DNA from: Larix kaempferi
Lineage: Eukaryota; Streptophyta; Pinopsida; Pinales; Pinaceae
NCBI GenBank assembly: GCA_027924585.1
Contig: BSBM01000609.1
Location: forward strand, 1,065,501-1,129,500
Direction: 5' to 3'
DNA length: 64,000 nucleotides
Of the stretch, positions 22,056-33,770 are shown piece after piece (the stretch's first letter is position 1; each line of letters begins with the position of its first letter). Under the pieces are notes generated by a model. The model saw only the letters and a program-made list of their open reading frames with translations, ran no database searches and was not told where the DNA came from. The position numbers were made by a program, and so were the translations under genes.

Positions 22056-23312
22056 TTACTTCGCTAAAATCAGATCATTCTTGAAACGAGGAAGCCAGCA
22101 TCTCCATAAACAATCGACCGCCAACACCATGCATGTCTCAAATTTTTCGCTGGTCTCTGTTACTAAGAATCTCAGATGATCGAGATCCCACATATGATAT
22201 ATGACCAACATACCATTTACGGCCATAAAATCCGATCTGTATGCATTTGCGTGAACAGAGCTGTCAAGTACTTGTAACTTAAACCAAGCATCCATTTCTG
22301 GATCGTAAGCCTGGACACTCATTTCATGTCCAGCTCGATCCTTGTTTATTTCGTGGTGACAAGTGACTAACATGTTTTGCACCACGGCTGCGCTACAGGC
22401 GCCGTACCACCAGTATTTGAACAAATTTGGTGGAAATGGAGACCATACAGAGGTTGTCACGTCAAATACTATTCCATTCCGAGAGCTTCGTATGAATATT
22501 CTATTACCCAAAACAGTAGATCTCAGTAGGGGGTCAAACCCAGTTTGAAGGGCATCGATTAGGGTTTGAGAGCGCCGAATGGGGGTCCATATGTTAGTAG
22601 ATGGCTCATGCATTTCACCCCATGGATCAGTCTGATTACTGCACCCTCCGAACACATAAATTCTTCCATCAACAGTGGCCGCAACAGCCCCTTGCCTGGG
22701 TATTATGGTGGGAGCTAAACCGCACCATTTATACATGGCTGGATCGTACTCGTAGACATCGCTGCACTCAAATTCGCCCTTTCGACCACCGATAACATAC
22801 AACTTTTTATCCAAAACTGCTGTGGCAGAGTCTGCAAGTTCTTCCAAAGGATAAGGAGGGAGAGGCACATAGCTGTGTTCATGTTTTTGCTGTTTTATGT
22901 CGAGAGCGTGGAACGACTGCAGGTGATTGTCGTCTAGGGTTCTTGCATAAATCCAATAAGAGGAAGATTCATACAAGCATTTGCGCTCTAATTCCGTCAT
23001 TAACAGAAATGATGTCGAATCTGAAGAAGAGGCGCATGACCCGTCTGGAGAGCGTAAACAAACACTCGATGGAGAACGAGAAATAATTATGCTAGAAGTA
23101 CTAGAGCTAGAAACATTAACTTGAACAGATCTTTCATCCGCACTGGATTCCTCTTCTTGATTATCAACTGTTTGATCCTCAACCCCTGCCTCGTTCTTAA
23201 CCTCAACTCTTTCGGCCTCACCGCCTGTCTTGTCATGAACACTTGTCTGAACATCTCTGTGAGACTGAAGAGGAGCTCTCCGTTTGGGAAAGCAGGAAAC
23301 GGAGGATCCCAT
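22056..23312 (-). CDS. Kelch-repeat protein with N-terminal acylation motif, single exon
   Basis: An intact 418-residue frame begins at ATG 23312. Residues 1-7 are MGSSVSC: Gly2 and Ser6 fit N-myristoylation and Cys7 fits palmitoylation, so the protein is probably membrane-attached. Residues 20-105 are acidic and Ser-rich, likely disordered. From about 118 the sequence matches the kelch part of plant F-box/kelch proteins: WIYARTL, HALDI, VPLPPYP (149-155), LYVIGG (171-176), VYEYDP...KW, and IYVFGG (218-223), with weaker blades to the C-terminus. No F-box is visible, so it need not be an SCF adaptor. No stops or frameshifts, in contrast with everything around it. A TATA box and a G-box lie upstream. 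It is the one likely functional host gene here. Confidence 0.85.
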   Translation of the reverse strand: MGSSVSCFPKRRAPLQSHRDVQTSVHDKTGGEAERVEVKNEAGVEDQTVDNQEEESSADERSVQVNVSSSSTSSIIISRSPSSVCLRSPDGSCASSSDSTSFLLMTELERKCLYESSSYWIYARTLDDNHLQSFHALDIKQQKHEHSYVPLPPYPLEELADSATAVLDKKLYVIGGRKGEFECSDVYEYDPAMYKWCGLAPTIIPRQGAVAATVDGRIYVFGGCSNQTDPWGEMHEPSTNIWTPIRRSQTLIDALQTGFDPLLRSTVLGNRIFIRSSRNGIVFDVTTSVWSPFPPNLFKYWWYGACSAAVVQNMLVTCHHEINKDRAGHEMSVQAYDPEMDAWFKLQVLDSSVHANAYRSDFMAVNGMLVIYHMWDLDHLRFLVTETSEKFETCMVLAVDCLWRCWLPRFKNDLILAK

Positions 23313-23374
23313 TATTCAAAACCAGGTCACGCTTTCTTGTTTCTGTCCCTTTGTTTCTATATTTTTAGAGTCTA

Positions 23375-23381
23375 TTTTATA
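23375..23381 (-). promoter_or_regulatory. TATA box of the kelch gene
   Basis: Minus-strand TATAAAA about 63 bp before the ATG, which predicts a 5' UTR of only about 30 nt. Confidence 0.6.
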
Positions 23382-23421
23382 AACGGAATTGCAACCGATC
23401 AAATTTGAATTTTCTTAGCAG

Positions 23422-23427
23422 CACGTG
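23422..23427. promoter_or_regulatory. G-box upstream of the kelch gene
   Basis: CACGTG within gcacgtgtga, about 110 bp upstream of the ATG and followed by ctgacg. CACGTGT is the core of ABA-response elements and bZIP/bHLH sites. Regulation by such factors is an inference from the motif only. Confidence 0.5.
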
Positions 23428-23639
23428 TGACTGACGTTTTCTTGTACCGTTGAAGAGTTAAGCCGTTCAAATATACAAAAGAAAACTGATCATGGGCTCA
23501 AAATTTGTTGATGTGGGTATTATTGTTGCTAATGAACGTAATGTTGAAGTCTCCATTGGTGATAGAAGGAATCATGAAACATAAGGAGAGGTTTTAGGGT
23601 TTGATATGATAGGGGTATTGACTACATATTCAAATGAAT

Positions 23640-24240
23640 TGGGGAGTTTTTTCCTTTCTTACTAAATTTTTTTGAATGCGGAACCGGTTGCTGACACTGG
23701 TATTAAAGTTAATGATAGAAGTATGTTCTCACAGAAAGTAACAAATGGTCTTACAGGGATTAAGGCTCGAGAAAGATGCAGATTGAAGGCCTTTAAGTTT
23801 AAATCCGACATCGGAAGATTTTGTGGTGGTAAAGGACATAAATATTTATTTTGTTGAGGGTCTTTCTCAGAGGGCCCTTGTCGATCATTTAGAATATATG
23901 AAAATGAACAGATTAGAGATGATTGAATGGGCTATGAAGCATTGGAGACCTGATTTGGGATACTGTCCTCAGGTACATATTTTGTTAAAATGATGGTTTG
24001 CTTTGTTTTCCTTTTAGAGGAAAACACTCTAAAGGTACTTTCCAGATTTTGGGTTATCGAACATGCTCTCTTGTCCTTTGGCGGTGGAATGTGGAATTTA
24101 ACCCACAGAAGGAAATGGTTACTAAGTGTTTCTTGTGGATTTTATTGCCTCCTTTTCTTTTGCATCTATGGACTAAAGACATTTTGTATCCCTCACGAAT
24201 CACTTAGGGAATTTTATTTTGCTCGATAATAATATGCTTC
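23640..24240 (+). pseudogene. DUF4283-like remnant (LINE or captured gene)
   Basis: Overlapping frames at 23990-24240 read FRGKHSKGTFQILGY, RWNVEFNPQKEMV, FLWILLPPFLLHLWTKDIL. This fits DUF4283, a domain found in plant LINE ORF1 proteins and zinc-knuckle proteins, where W-x-x-x-F-x-P...V-W-x-x-L-P-x-L-P-L-x-x-W is typical. Upstream (23680-23960) a frame reads KVTNGLTGIKARERCRLK and MIEWAMKHWRPDLGYCPQV. All frames are broken. It abuts a gypsy fragment at 24302. Confidence 0.4.
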
Positions 24241-24301
24241 GCTTCATTCCAGGGATACAAAGATGGCATTTGTTCTTGTGGAGTGGGGCACAAAGTATTT
24301 T

Positions 24302-24489
24302 CAAAGATATATTTAAGATTTGGTTATCATCAATTAAGGATAAAGTACAATGATATCCAAAAAACAATTTTTAGAACTATATACATGCATTTTTTCAAAG
24401 ATATATTTAAGATTTGGCTATCACCAATTAAGGATAAAGTACAATGATATTCAAAAAACAATTTTTAGAACTAGATACATGCATTTTGA
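24302..24489 (+). repeat. 94-bp tandem duplication inside the RT of fragment H
   Basis: Units 24302-24395 and 24396-24489 both start caaagatatatttaag and encode FGYHQLRIK. 94 is not a multiple of three, so the duplication shifts the frame. Confidence 0.9.
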
Positions 24490-25841
24490 TTTCGTAGTGA
24501 TCCCTTTTGGGCTCACCAATTCCCCAACAACATTTATGTGTCTCATGAACAACATATTTAGCAAACACTTGGATATGTTCATTTTAGCATTTATCGATGA
24601 CATCCTTATTTACTCAAAGGATGAGTAGGGGAATGAACAACATTTGAAATTGGTCTTACAAGTCATTAGGGAGTATGAGGTATATGCTAAATTCAACAAA
24701 TGTGACTTTTATGAGAAGCAAGTGTAGTATTTAAGGCACATAATATCATAGAATGGGATAGAAGTAGACCGAAACAAAACTAAATCCATCATTGTTTGGC
24801 CCATGTGCAAGGATGTGTACGATTTCATATCATTCATGGTGATAATCGATTATTATCAAAGATTTATATAAGATTTCTCAAAACTTGCATACCCCATCAC
24901 TTCATTGCAAAAAAAAGAGACCAAGTTTGTATGGTCTCAAAAGGGTCAATACATCTTTGATAACATGAAATATCTACTCACTACAGCCCCAATACTAAAG
25001 ATAATAGACCTCGATAAATATTTCCTAGTATGTACAGATTCCAGCAAAGAGGGATTAGGTGGAGTCTCATTACAGGAGGATCATTTCATCTGTAATGAGT
25101 CATGAAAACTAAAAGAACAATGTGAAAATAACTACACTACACATGATCTAGAACTTGCAACAATCATTCATGCACTTAAAATTTGGTGACATTACTTGAT
25201 TGGTAGAAGATTCTTGTTAACGACAGATAATATCATCCTTAAATTTTTTTTTTATTGACAAAATTTGAATGTTAGGCAAGCTAGGTGGATAGATTTTGTG
25301 ATCAAGCATGATTTTGAAATTAAACATATCAAGGGAAAGGAGAATATAGCGGTTGATGCACTTAGTAGAAATGTATATGCATTGCATTCCAATATTTGTG
25401 TGTCTTATTTGAAAAGCAAAATCAGATATGCACTAAAATTGGACGAGTATTATGTGAGAGTTCATGAGAAATTGCTAAAAAATAGTGTAGAAAACATCTA
25501 TCTACATAATTTAGTATAAACTATAAATACTTACTTATGTTTGAAAGCAAGTTATGCATACCAAATTCAACATAACTAAAGCTCATGATTTTAGAAGAGT
25601 CTAAAAAAATCCTTATTTAGGCCATCCAGGCTACCAAAAGATGTTAATAGCAGTAAAGAAATAATTTTTTTTTGTCAAATATGAAAACCGAAATAGCAGA
25701 ATACTTAATAAAATGTTTGCAATGTCAATAGTTCAAAGTAGAACATCAACATCCTATAGGGTTGTTACACCCCTTATTCATTTTGGAATAGAAATGGGAA
25801 GTAATATTGATGGGATTTTGTTGGCATTGTATTGGCTATAA
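24302..25841 (+). pseudogene. Gypsy pol fragment H (RT, RNase H, integrase N-term)
   Basis: The RT part has [20 protein letters not shown] and [12 protein letters not shown] with both catalytic Asp. RNase H has FVWSQKGQYIFD, FLVCTDSSKEGLGG and the terminal QARWIDFVIKHDFEIKHIKG followed by NIAVDALSR. The integrase zinc region starts HPGYQKM at about 25620 and the fragment ends as the core begins (KWEVI, about 25795). Gag, protease and the RT N-terminus are missing. It differs from element E and belongs to another gypsy lineage. It is cut off at 25841, where a probable LTR begins. Confidence 0.85.
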
Positions 25842-26741
25842 TGTTATAAGTCTTGTAAAAAATTTGTAATGGGTTGTGCAATATATTTTATATTAGCTTG
25901 TGCAATATGTTTTGTATCAGCCAGGGGAAATTTTAAGGATTCATAATTTTTTTAAGGTGTAAAAACCTTGGTGAATCTTTCTAATTATCAAATTTCCGAC
26001 CATTAAATGTTTAGCGATATTGTTTTAAAAATATTCAAATTTCTAAGTATTTTATATAGTTTTTGAACACTTTGGGCGATTTTTAGAGTAAAAGTTTTTG
26101 AACATGTGGAATTTGGGCAAATCGTATTATAAAAAATGGAAAAATAGTGAATATTGTTTTGGAAGAAAAACTTGAAAAGTGTCCCATGGGCTAAATTGCA
26201 CCCCTGAAATTTTTCCTAGTATCAACTTGCACAATATTTTGTATAGTGACTTGCACATTAACAATATGTGTTAAGGATAAGTTAAATTAATGCATAAGTC
26301 ATTAATACTAGTTAAAATACAGTTGAGAAACTGATAACTATATGATATTTGGTATAAATGATGAAAGGATAGGACTACTTTGAGTTCGTTCTTGTATGTG
26401 ACTGATGTTTGAGAATACAATGTTAATGAATGACAAAGATTATTATTATATGTATTGTGTTATCACTGATTGAATGGATACTTGTTTGATATGGTGTAAT
26501 GATGTTTATGACAGACTACAAATGACTCTGATATTGTTTATGTTATTGTACTGAATACCTGTAAATTATGGAGAATGTACTATTTTTGAATGGTTGTTTA
26601 ACTTAGCCCTATTTTAGTATGAGTAATCCCCATGAGAGTCTCAGGTGAGACCTTACCTTATTGGGTATTGAAAATGTTAATTGTCATAGGGGTATTGTTG
26701 GTTGTGGATTTAGAACATAGCGCCTAAGTTTTATACCAACA
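25842..26741 (+). repeat. Probable 5' LTR of gypsy E
   Basis: The 900-bp block starts TGTTATAAG and ends ATACCAACA (TGTT/AACA ends). It is followed by attggttccattgtcggg, which resembles the ttggcgccgttgccgggg segment after many plant LTRs. It interrupts gypsy fragment H and precedes a gag. No matching 3' LTR was found in the window, so the boundaries are provisional. Confidence 0.5.
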
Positions 26742-26900
26742 ATTGGTTCCATTGTCGGGACCTGAAGAGGTTAGGGTTTAAATAAGTATGAATTGGAAAC
26801 CTATAAAGAAGGATTGTAGAACTGGTTGAATGACAAGGAAGAGGAATTTGCGCAGAAGGAGACTTGAAACCTTAACATTGATCCACAACAATGACTACAA

Positions 26901-26978
<78 letters not shown>

Positions 26979-27640
26979 ATATATATATATATATATATTC
27001 AAACACATATGATCTTTTCTTTATTGAAGTTTCCTACTTATTTTATGTATGGATAAAAATACAAGTAGAATTTAATGTGGTCTGGAGGAGTCAATAAGTG
27101 ATTGTATGGGATCAAGAAACTAAAGATAGGTTGAAGATCTTGGATAACAAGTGGATGACGGTTATATATTAATGGGTCAAGAGAATTACGGAAGGGTATA
27201 TAGTAGATTTTTCTATTGATTATAATGAAGCCTTTGATTGCGTGAAGGAAACAATTTAGACAAAGCCTAGGAAGAGATTGTTAGAAGAGATTTCCACCTA
27301 GATAAAAATGTTGTTTGTTGAAAAGGGAATTATGTGCATGGAACAATATTAAATGAAATATTAAAACCCCCTCCAGTAGGGGAGGTGAGGAGAAGAAGAG
27401 GGGAGAATCCATGAAGTAGGGAAGAAGAAAAAAAGTAAAGATGGACCTGGATGAATAGAGAAGAAGAGAAGGAATGAATTGAAGGAATCCATATGGAAGG
27501 TAGGGATGGATAATATAGGGAGTGATAGAGAGGATATTGAAGAAGGGGTTTTAGTAGCAAAAAATAAGAAGTTCATGCTAGAGGGGCATGCTAAAGAGTG
27601 TGGAGTTCCATAGGAAGGTATGGTGTTAATGGAGGAAGAA
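26742..27640 (+). other. Leader of gypsy E
   Basis: Non-coding stretch between the probable LTR and gag. It holds the compound microsatellite at 26904-26998 and a purine-rich tract at 27360-27500. Frames on the minus strand over this tract are low-complexity artefacts. Confidence 0.4.
26904..26998. repeat. Compound microsatellite (TC)n(TCTA)n(TA)n
   Basis: About 20 TC, then about nine TCTA, then about eleven TA dinucleotides. The serine/leucine/isoleucine-rich frames here are artefacts of the repeat. Confidence 0.97.
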
Positions 27641-28690
27641 TAACATAGGCCAGCAAAGAGGCTCTGTGTAGAAGAGGACACATCAAAGGAAGACGTGGAA
27701 GAAGAGAAGGTGAGTGATGTTGAAACCCATTGGATAAGATATAAGGTAGAGGAATCTGAGGAAAGCGATAAAGAATATTAGTGCAGTGAGATTGTGGATA
27801 TTCCTTTTGTAGCAGAATCGACAAATGATGAGGATATTTTGGGCTTAATAGAAGTATTCAATGATTTGAGACTTGAGTATTCTTTCAAATCCAATAGAGA
27901 ATTCTATGGTACAGTGAATTTGTATAACCCTCCTCTTGAACCACTCCCCGTGTGTTTTTGAAAATAAAGAAAAAATTTCAGTGGAAGCAAAAGTTAGGAA
28001 TATTCTACAGTAGAGATTAAAAGGCATAGGAAATCAAAGTAGAAATGGAAGAGTGGTTAGAAGGTTGAACATGGGAGGAGTTACAACTGATATGATACTT
28101 ATAGTCTTTCATGGGACTAGAAGGGATGAAGCATAAAAACATTAGTTTACTTGTGATGCAACGTGGGGTTTGAAGCAATTAATAGATTCAAATGAAAATA
28201 TAGTGTAGATGGAAATGGCATTGAGGGATCATGCACTAACTTGGTGTATGAAGTATAATAGTACTACTATGCTAGAAGTTACTCGATCATTAGATGAGAC
28301 TAAGCAAGCAATGTTGAAGGTGTTTCAAAAAACTAAATCGGAGTTTTAATGTATAACAAAGATAAAAGAGATAAATAAACAACCTGGATAAACAGTCTGG
28401 GACTATGATCAAAGATTTAAAATCTTGATGGATAGGATGTCATTTGAGATTCAATATGTGCAACATCAGGAGTGGTTTATTGCAAGATTGGTGCCACATA
28501 TACGGTTTTTGTTAACACAACAAAAGGTTCACATGTAGTCTAATGTGTTAGAATTTGTGATGCAGTTGGAGTCTACCCCGGGTGGAGAATCTTCAACGGG
28601 TATGTTGAAGGTAAAATCTAAAATTGTTACATTGACTACGCAATTGCAAGACATAAGAAAGGGGAAATCAGTGTGCAAAAATGTTTAGAG
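27641..28690 (+). pseudogene. Gypsy E gag
   Basis: Broken plus-strand frames read EESDKE...DIPFVAESTNDEDILGL, then the Retrotrans_gag-like tract MEMALRDHALTWCMKYNST, TMLEVTRSLDETKQAMLKVF, INKQPG, WDYDQRFKILMDRMSFEIQY and WFIARLVPHIRFLLTQQKV. These are the usual capsid steps of plant gypsy gag. Stops such as TAG at Gln/Trp positions interrupt it. Confidence 0.65.
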
Positions 28691-29200
28691 TACACTTTGA
28701 CGTGTAGATGGACATCACTAGAATGAGTGTCCCATGATGGGAAATTACGTCGCTAGTCATGTCTCAAATTCATTCCCCATAGGAGATCAGGAGGAATGGT
28801 GTTAAGTCTGTAAAAAATGGGTTCACGCACCTACTTAGTGTCCAATGTTGTTGAAGTATCAAAGTACAACTAATACCCCTTTCTACAATTTTTGTAAATC
28901 GATTGGGCATGATGTCAATGGATGTCACAAATTACAGTTGATTAAATATCATTTAGTCGATGCTTATAGAGTGCAGGGGGTTGAAGATAACATTAGAGTA
29001 GGTACAATTGGTCTGTTTCAAGGAGGTTTCAAAGGCCAAGGATGAGTATTTGGAGGAGTTTGAAGAAAACATGTTTGCTTCAAATATAGAGAACCAAGGC
29101 ATGTAGCATAGTTGTGTACAAATCATAGATATTTTTGTGGATATTGTCATAGTGTAGAACATAGTTGCACCAAGAGTAGAGAGGTTCTCTATAGCCTAGT
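28691..29200 (+). pseudogene. Gypsy E zinc knuckles
   Basis: Two decayed CCHC knuckles can be read. FYNFCKSIGHDVNGCH (28885-28930) has Tyr where the first Cys belongs. Near 29070 a frame reads CFKYREPRHVA, stop, LC, with Tyr for the second Cys. Both losses are TGC/TGT to TAC/TAT, that is G-to-A changes. A third CxxC (CGYC) follows near 29140. Confidence 0.55.
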
Positions 29201-29279
29201 ATAGACGATATGTTGTAACACATAACATTGTGTAACATTATGTAACATGCCATTCCCATAAAAAAGAACATAATTGATG

Positions 29280-30480
29280 TCAGCTTAAAAAAATTATATT
29301 ATATTGGTTTCACTTAAACTTAGATATATTAGGAAATATATAAGAGGTATCAAACAGATTGAGGTCTAAATTTTTTCTTAATGTCTAAAAAATTTAAGAT
29401 AGAAAAATTTTACATATCAAGAAATTGGATCCCTCTCGGTGCTTGATAGATATCGATGTAAGATGGATCTATGCTAGTACATAATACTTTCCATATTTGA
29501 TAGATAAATGGGAAGAGAAAAGACAACATTGTAATATGTTAGCAAGAGATTTGTGTGATGATCAAAAGATGAAGGAATTTGTAAATTTACAGATTGTGAC
29601 TAGAGGGGGCACAATAACAGTAGAAGTTGGGGGTAAGCAAGGTTATGTTGAGAAGATACTAGAAGATAAGCTCAATAAAGCAATGAAACCATTTCCCAAG
29701 TTTGATGTTGCTCAACATAAATAGTTCATGTGTGAGGGATAAGAAGCAATGGATGAATCTCAACGACACACAAAATAAGTATGGTATGATGTTAATACAA
29801 AGAATGAGTTTGAAAGTAGAGTTCGTGAATCCTTCAATGGTGTATTAAGGTATTGAATGATTTTTTTGTAACTAATAAAATAACAACGATGATACAAATA
29901 ATATGGCTATGAACGAAACAAAGATTCCCATTGGTGTTCTATTACTAGAGAGGAAAGTGTAGCGAGTTGGGAAAGAATAAGAACACAAGGGAGTTTAAGA
30001 TGAACATGGAAGGGGTGGGATATGATATGTACGATGACATATTAGATCTAGGATCTTATATGAATTTTTTTCCAAAAAAATATTGGGAAGTAATGGGGAA
30101 ACCTAAATCGGTATGGTATCCTATTCAATTGAGGTTGGTGAACTAATATAGAGTATAGCTAGTTGGTAGGATGGAATACATTGTGGTTGATATTGATGGA
30201 ATTAAAAATAGAGAAAAATTTGAAGTAATAAAAATTCTAGATTGGTTCTTACCCATCATTGTTGGGTATTGACTAGGCTTTTGATAATACTGTGATTTTG
30301 AATTTAAAGAAAAGGACTATGTCTTTTGAGTTGGAAGAAATGAGTGTGATTTCTCCCTTAGACTTGAAGGAGGGAGAAATATATTTAGAACCGATAAGAG
30401 ATCCCATGGAGGATGTAGAAATAGAAAATATCTATAATATCACCAAGAGGAAGGAGGATTATGTATTTATCCTATAGATA
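29280..30480 (+). pseudogene. Gypsy E protease region
   Basis: The stretch 29497-29724 is open but unassigned (linker). The aspartic protease follows: DLGS at 30044-30055 in the active-site position, then PKKYWEVMGKPKSVW, VWYPIQLRLVN, GRMEYIVVDI, and after a frame break LGF, VILNLKKRTMSFELEEM and PLDLKEGEIY. This order matches the protease of the same gypsy family as the RT at 1791 and 38226. Dead by frameshifts and stops. Confidence 0.7.
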
Positions 30481-30804
30481 ATGGGGATATAATCTTGTGT
30501 AATATCTATTCATTTGATACATATTAAAAAGAACCAATGGAGAGATGGAATACCAAATTATATGAAGTTTCAATTCAAAGATGTGAAAGGGTTGTTAAAT
30601 ATGTGTGATGGATAGGAACATAACTTTGTGATCCTCCATATTTTGATGGGATAAGAGTGGTAGAATAATTTGTACAAGAAATGGAAAATAAAGTACTAGG
30701 ACCTATGAGGCTTCAAGTAATGGATGCAATATTAAAAGGGATTCCTACGTGATGGTGGGACACTCATAAGCACAAGTTGGATAACTAGGATAAAGTAGCA
30801 TAGA
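30481..30804 (+). pseudogene. Gypsy E spacer domain, 5' half
   Basis: Frames read RCERVVKYV, LCDPPYFDGIRVVE, FVQEME, LQVMDAILKGIPT and WWDTHKHKLDN. This is the first half of the gag-like spacer between protease and RT. The second half resumes at 37654 after element D, and copy A has only the second half. Confidence 0.6.
30800..30804. repeat. TSD ATAGA of gypsy element D (left)
   Basis: ATAGA here and at 37649-37653 flanks element D. The E polyprotein continues across the insertion. Confidence 0.8.
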
Positions 30805-32669
30805 TTTAATGTTCCCCCCATAGTGGCTCCATGGTCATCCCTCTAACCATTAAATACCCATGGGTTCAGGAAGAAATTAAATAAATTAGTTAGGGATTAA
30901 TTTTGACTTATGGTTATCTCATATAATTAATTAGACCATGGAGAAGGGATATAGTCCATAGTTTTGGATATTTATTTATTAATTAATTGTTTGTTGAGTT
31001 GGAAATGCTTAGGGGGGCCAAGAGGGTGCATAGGAAGTTAGGTGGACCCCTATGCGTTTTCTCCCAAAAAGGAATTTGGAAGAAAAGAAGTGAAAAACAA
31101 GAAAGAAACTAGAATGTAGGAAAGCAATAAAAAACAAGGAAAGCACTAAAAAGAAGGAAAGCGACAGAAAAGCAGGAAAGCACTGAAATCAAGAAAGCAA
31201 CAGAAAATCAAGGAAAAGAAGAGGTTTCCATATTTTTGCTAAAAGTAGGAAAATAATCCTAAAGAATAAAATACAAGAAAGCAAGGAAATAATTTCAGAA
31301 AGTTGCAAGGCCTAATTTTATCCAGTGAGGGCACAATGGATGAGCCAAGTGGTCCATGTGCAATGTAACTTATCAAATTAGCCACCATAAGCTTATAAGA
31401 GGAGTATGAGAGTCTCCATAGAGGATATTTTTGGCTATTTTTCATTTTTTTTTAGGAGATCTGTGCTTCTAGACTTGGGATATGCACCCCTTATCACTAG
31501 TTGGGAGATATGACCCTTTTGTCCAGTGTATCTAGTTGACAGATCGGTTAGTGAGTGAGGATTTGGATATCCAATACTTATCATTAATCATGTTGCAGCG
31601 ATATCATGGATATTCCAGTTTGTCATGGATTTCAATTGGTGTGATGATGTTCCAGTTCCTTCAAATTCAAGTTTCAATGAGTTTTCTAGCTAGTTTCGAG
31701 TGGTGTGTAGTGGGGTTGTGGGTGGCACACCTGTGTGTGTTATAGTGCCTCCATTTGATCATTATACATCTATAGTAGGTCTTAGAATCCTTTCAAAATT
31801 TTTATTGTATATTGGAAGGTGACCACACTCCAAAGGGATTAAGATTGTATACAGAGAAATTCCTAGTATTGATCCACTACCTCTATTTCTTTCTCTACAC
31901 ATTCTTTGTGCCTCCTATTGTCATTTACTTCTATAATTTTCTGCTACAATTGCAGCTACAATGAGCTATCTCATGTATACACATGATTAATAAAAGGACA
32001 GTGTGCTTTAATCCAATATTGTTCCATTTCATGTGCATAAATTGTCTTGTGTTACACAATGTAAACACCTTTAAAGGTCTGTTCTAATTGGTTACCCATA
32101 GCAATTCCAATTCCCCGTTCGAAGGTCCCTAATGTTAATTATAATTCTTTTCATCTATCTAGAGTCTCATATCTAAAATTTGTGTTCCTTGGGTTCCATT
32201 AGAAGTCATTTTGAATTATGCAATTCCACCCTCCTAAAGTTCAATTTTTCACCTATTCTTAAATTTATTTGGGTTTCCTTGTGTTGTGAGTATATAAGTT
32301 GAATAGATGTCTTCGGACATTAAATACATACCCTTACTATTGTCTATTTCTTCTAATGTTTCACCAAAAGTAGAAGGATCTCCACATAAGTCTTGGGGAA
32401 ATTTCCTCCAATCAATGGGCTTGTCCAAATGGTCTACCCAAGTGTGATGCTTCCTGAAAAGTGAAAACTGTTGAAGCAAATCAATTCAGACAATCAGTAA
32501 ATCTATGTTTTATATATATATGATTTCCTAGAGTCTGTAGATTCTCCTAAACCCTTGCTTGGAAAAATTAGGGAAGGTATAGAGGTGTTTGGAAAACAAT
32601 CTATAAATTCTAGTCCATGTTTGTCGTTTTTCAAGTTAGCGTGCCTAAATCCTACTTGGGTACGTTACA
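30805..32669 (+). repeat. 5' LTR of element D
   Basis: Matches 35801-37648 throughout, starting at tggctccat / ccctctaac near 30830. A TATA-like tataagagga lies at 31394-31403. Ends acgttaca. Confidence 0.85.
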
Positions 32670-32670
32670 G

Positions 32671-32682
32671 TGGTATAATATC
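32671..32682 (+). other. Degenerate primer-binding site of element D
   Basis: TGGTATAATATC one base after the LTR; the first six bases match TGGTATCAGAGC and the rest has decayed. Confidence 0.35.
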
Positions 32683-32689
32683 ATGCTAC

Positions 32690-33770
32690 TCTACACCTAC
32701 TTGTGGTAATCATTGATGATTCCCAAGATAAATCCATCTCCTAAGAGGAAAGATCCATAAGGGACCCTTGTAGAAGAAGAATTTGACTCCAGTAAAGGAA
32801 AGATCCAAGGAGAAAGAGAAATGTCAAATATGGATGAAAAGGATGAACTCGGATATTTTTTACAAAGCATGTTGAAAGGCATGGAATACATATCCCAGAA
32901 TATCATCCATTTGGGGAAAGAGACAAGAGAATTCTTGGCCAAGAAAATAGGAAACATAGATGGATAAGGGAGCAGCAGTGGCTCTCAACATGAAGGAAAT
33001 AAGGTCTATGGTGAGACTCTATTTTCAAATACAAGGCCTCACAATCACCATCATGTATTCAAGTGTGATATCAAGAGTTATCCATGGCCTACCATGCCTA
33101 AATTCACTGAAGGACACAGAGAGGAACCAAAATTTTAGAATGAATCAATTGCTACATGGGAGGATCATTATGTAGAGTACCAGACTCTAAGTGAAGATTG
33201 TAGGAGAGCATTTCCTTTAAAGGAATTTTGTGAAGCCCAATACAAATTCAATCCAAGAGGGAGAAATAGGATGCATACTCATAATCATGATTTGAATAAT
33301 TCCACTGGTAATATCTCTCTTCCATATTTTGATGGATCATCAAAATGCACTGCCAGTTCATGGATCCAAAAATTAGACACATACTTCCAATTGAACCCCA
33401 TGGCCAAAAGGGATGCCATAAAAATGGATACCCTACATATATTGATGGAGTGGAAAATGATTGGTGGTTCCATTTCATGAGGAATTTAGATCATGACCAA
33501 TTGACAACATATGAGGAGTTCACTAGGAGATTGGAAGATAGATTTGATCGAAAAGCTCCTCAGATATCTTTCAGAGAGTTGTCACAACTAAGACAAACAT
33601 GAACACTTGAGGCATATATTTCATAGTTCTAGAAGATAACTTTGATGGCCATAGATATATCTGAAGGTCGCATGATCCTATTACTCACAGAAGGATTATC
33701 ATAGACATTTAAAAGGTTGGTTAAAGCCTATATACCATCTACCTTGCAGGATGCAATGAGCAGAATGAGA
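32690..33770 (+). pseudogene. Element D gag
   Basis: A leader-like stretch precedes gag. From 33271 frames read NISLPYFDGSSKCTASSWI and QKLDTYFQLNPM. After a one-base frame slip they read VENDWWFHFMRNLDHDQLTT, YEEFTRRLEDRFDRKAP and ISFRELSQLRQT. These are hallmarks of Retrotrans_gag in gypsy elements. An in-frame TGA at 33600 is followed by LEAYIS-like sequence. It is unlike the gag of element E. Confidence 0.8.

Noticed and set aside
26830-27097. Ser/Leu/Ile-rich ORFs
   Set aside because: Products of the (TC)n(TCTA)n(TA)n microsatellite.
27330-27824. Three overlapping minus-strand ORFs
   Set aside because: They lie antisense to the purine-rich gag leader of E and are low-complexity Ser/Pro/Leu sequence.
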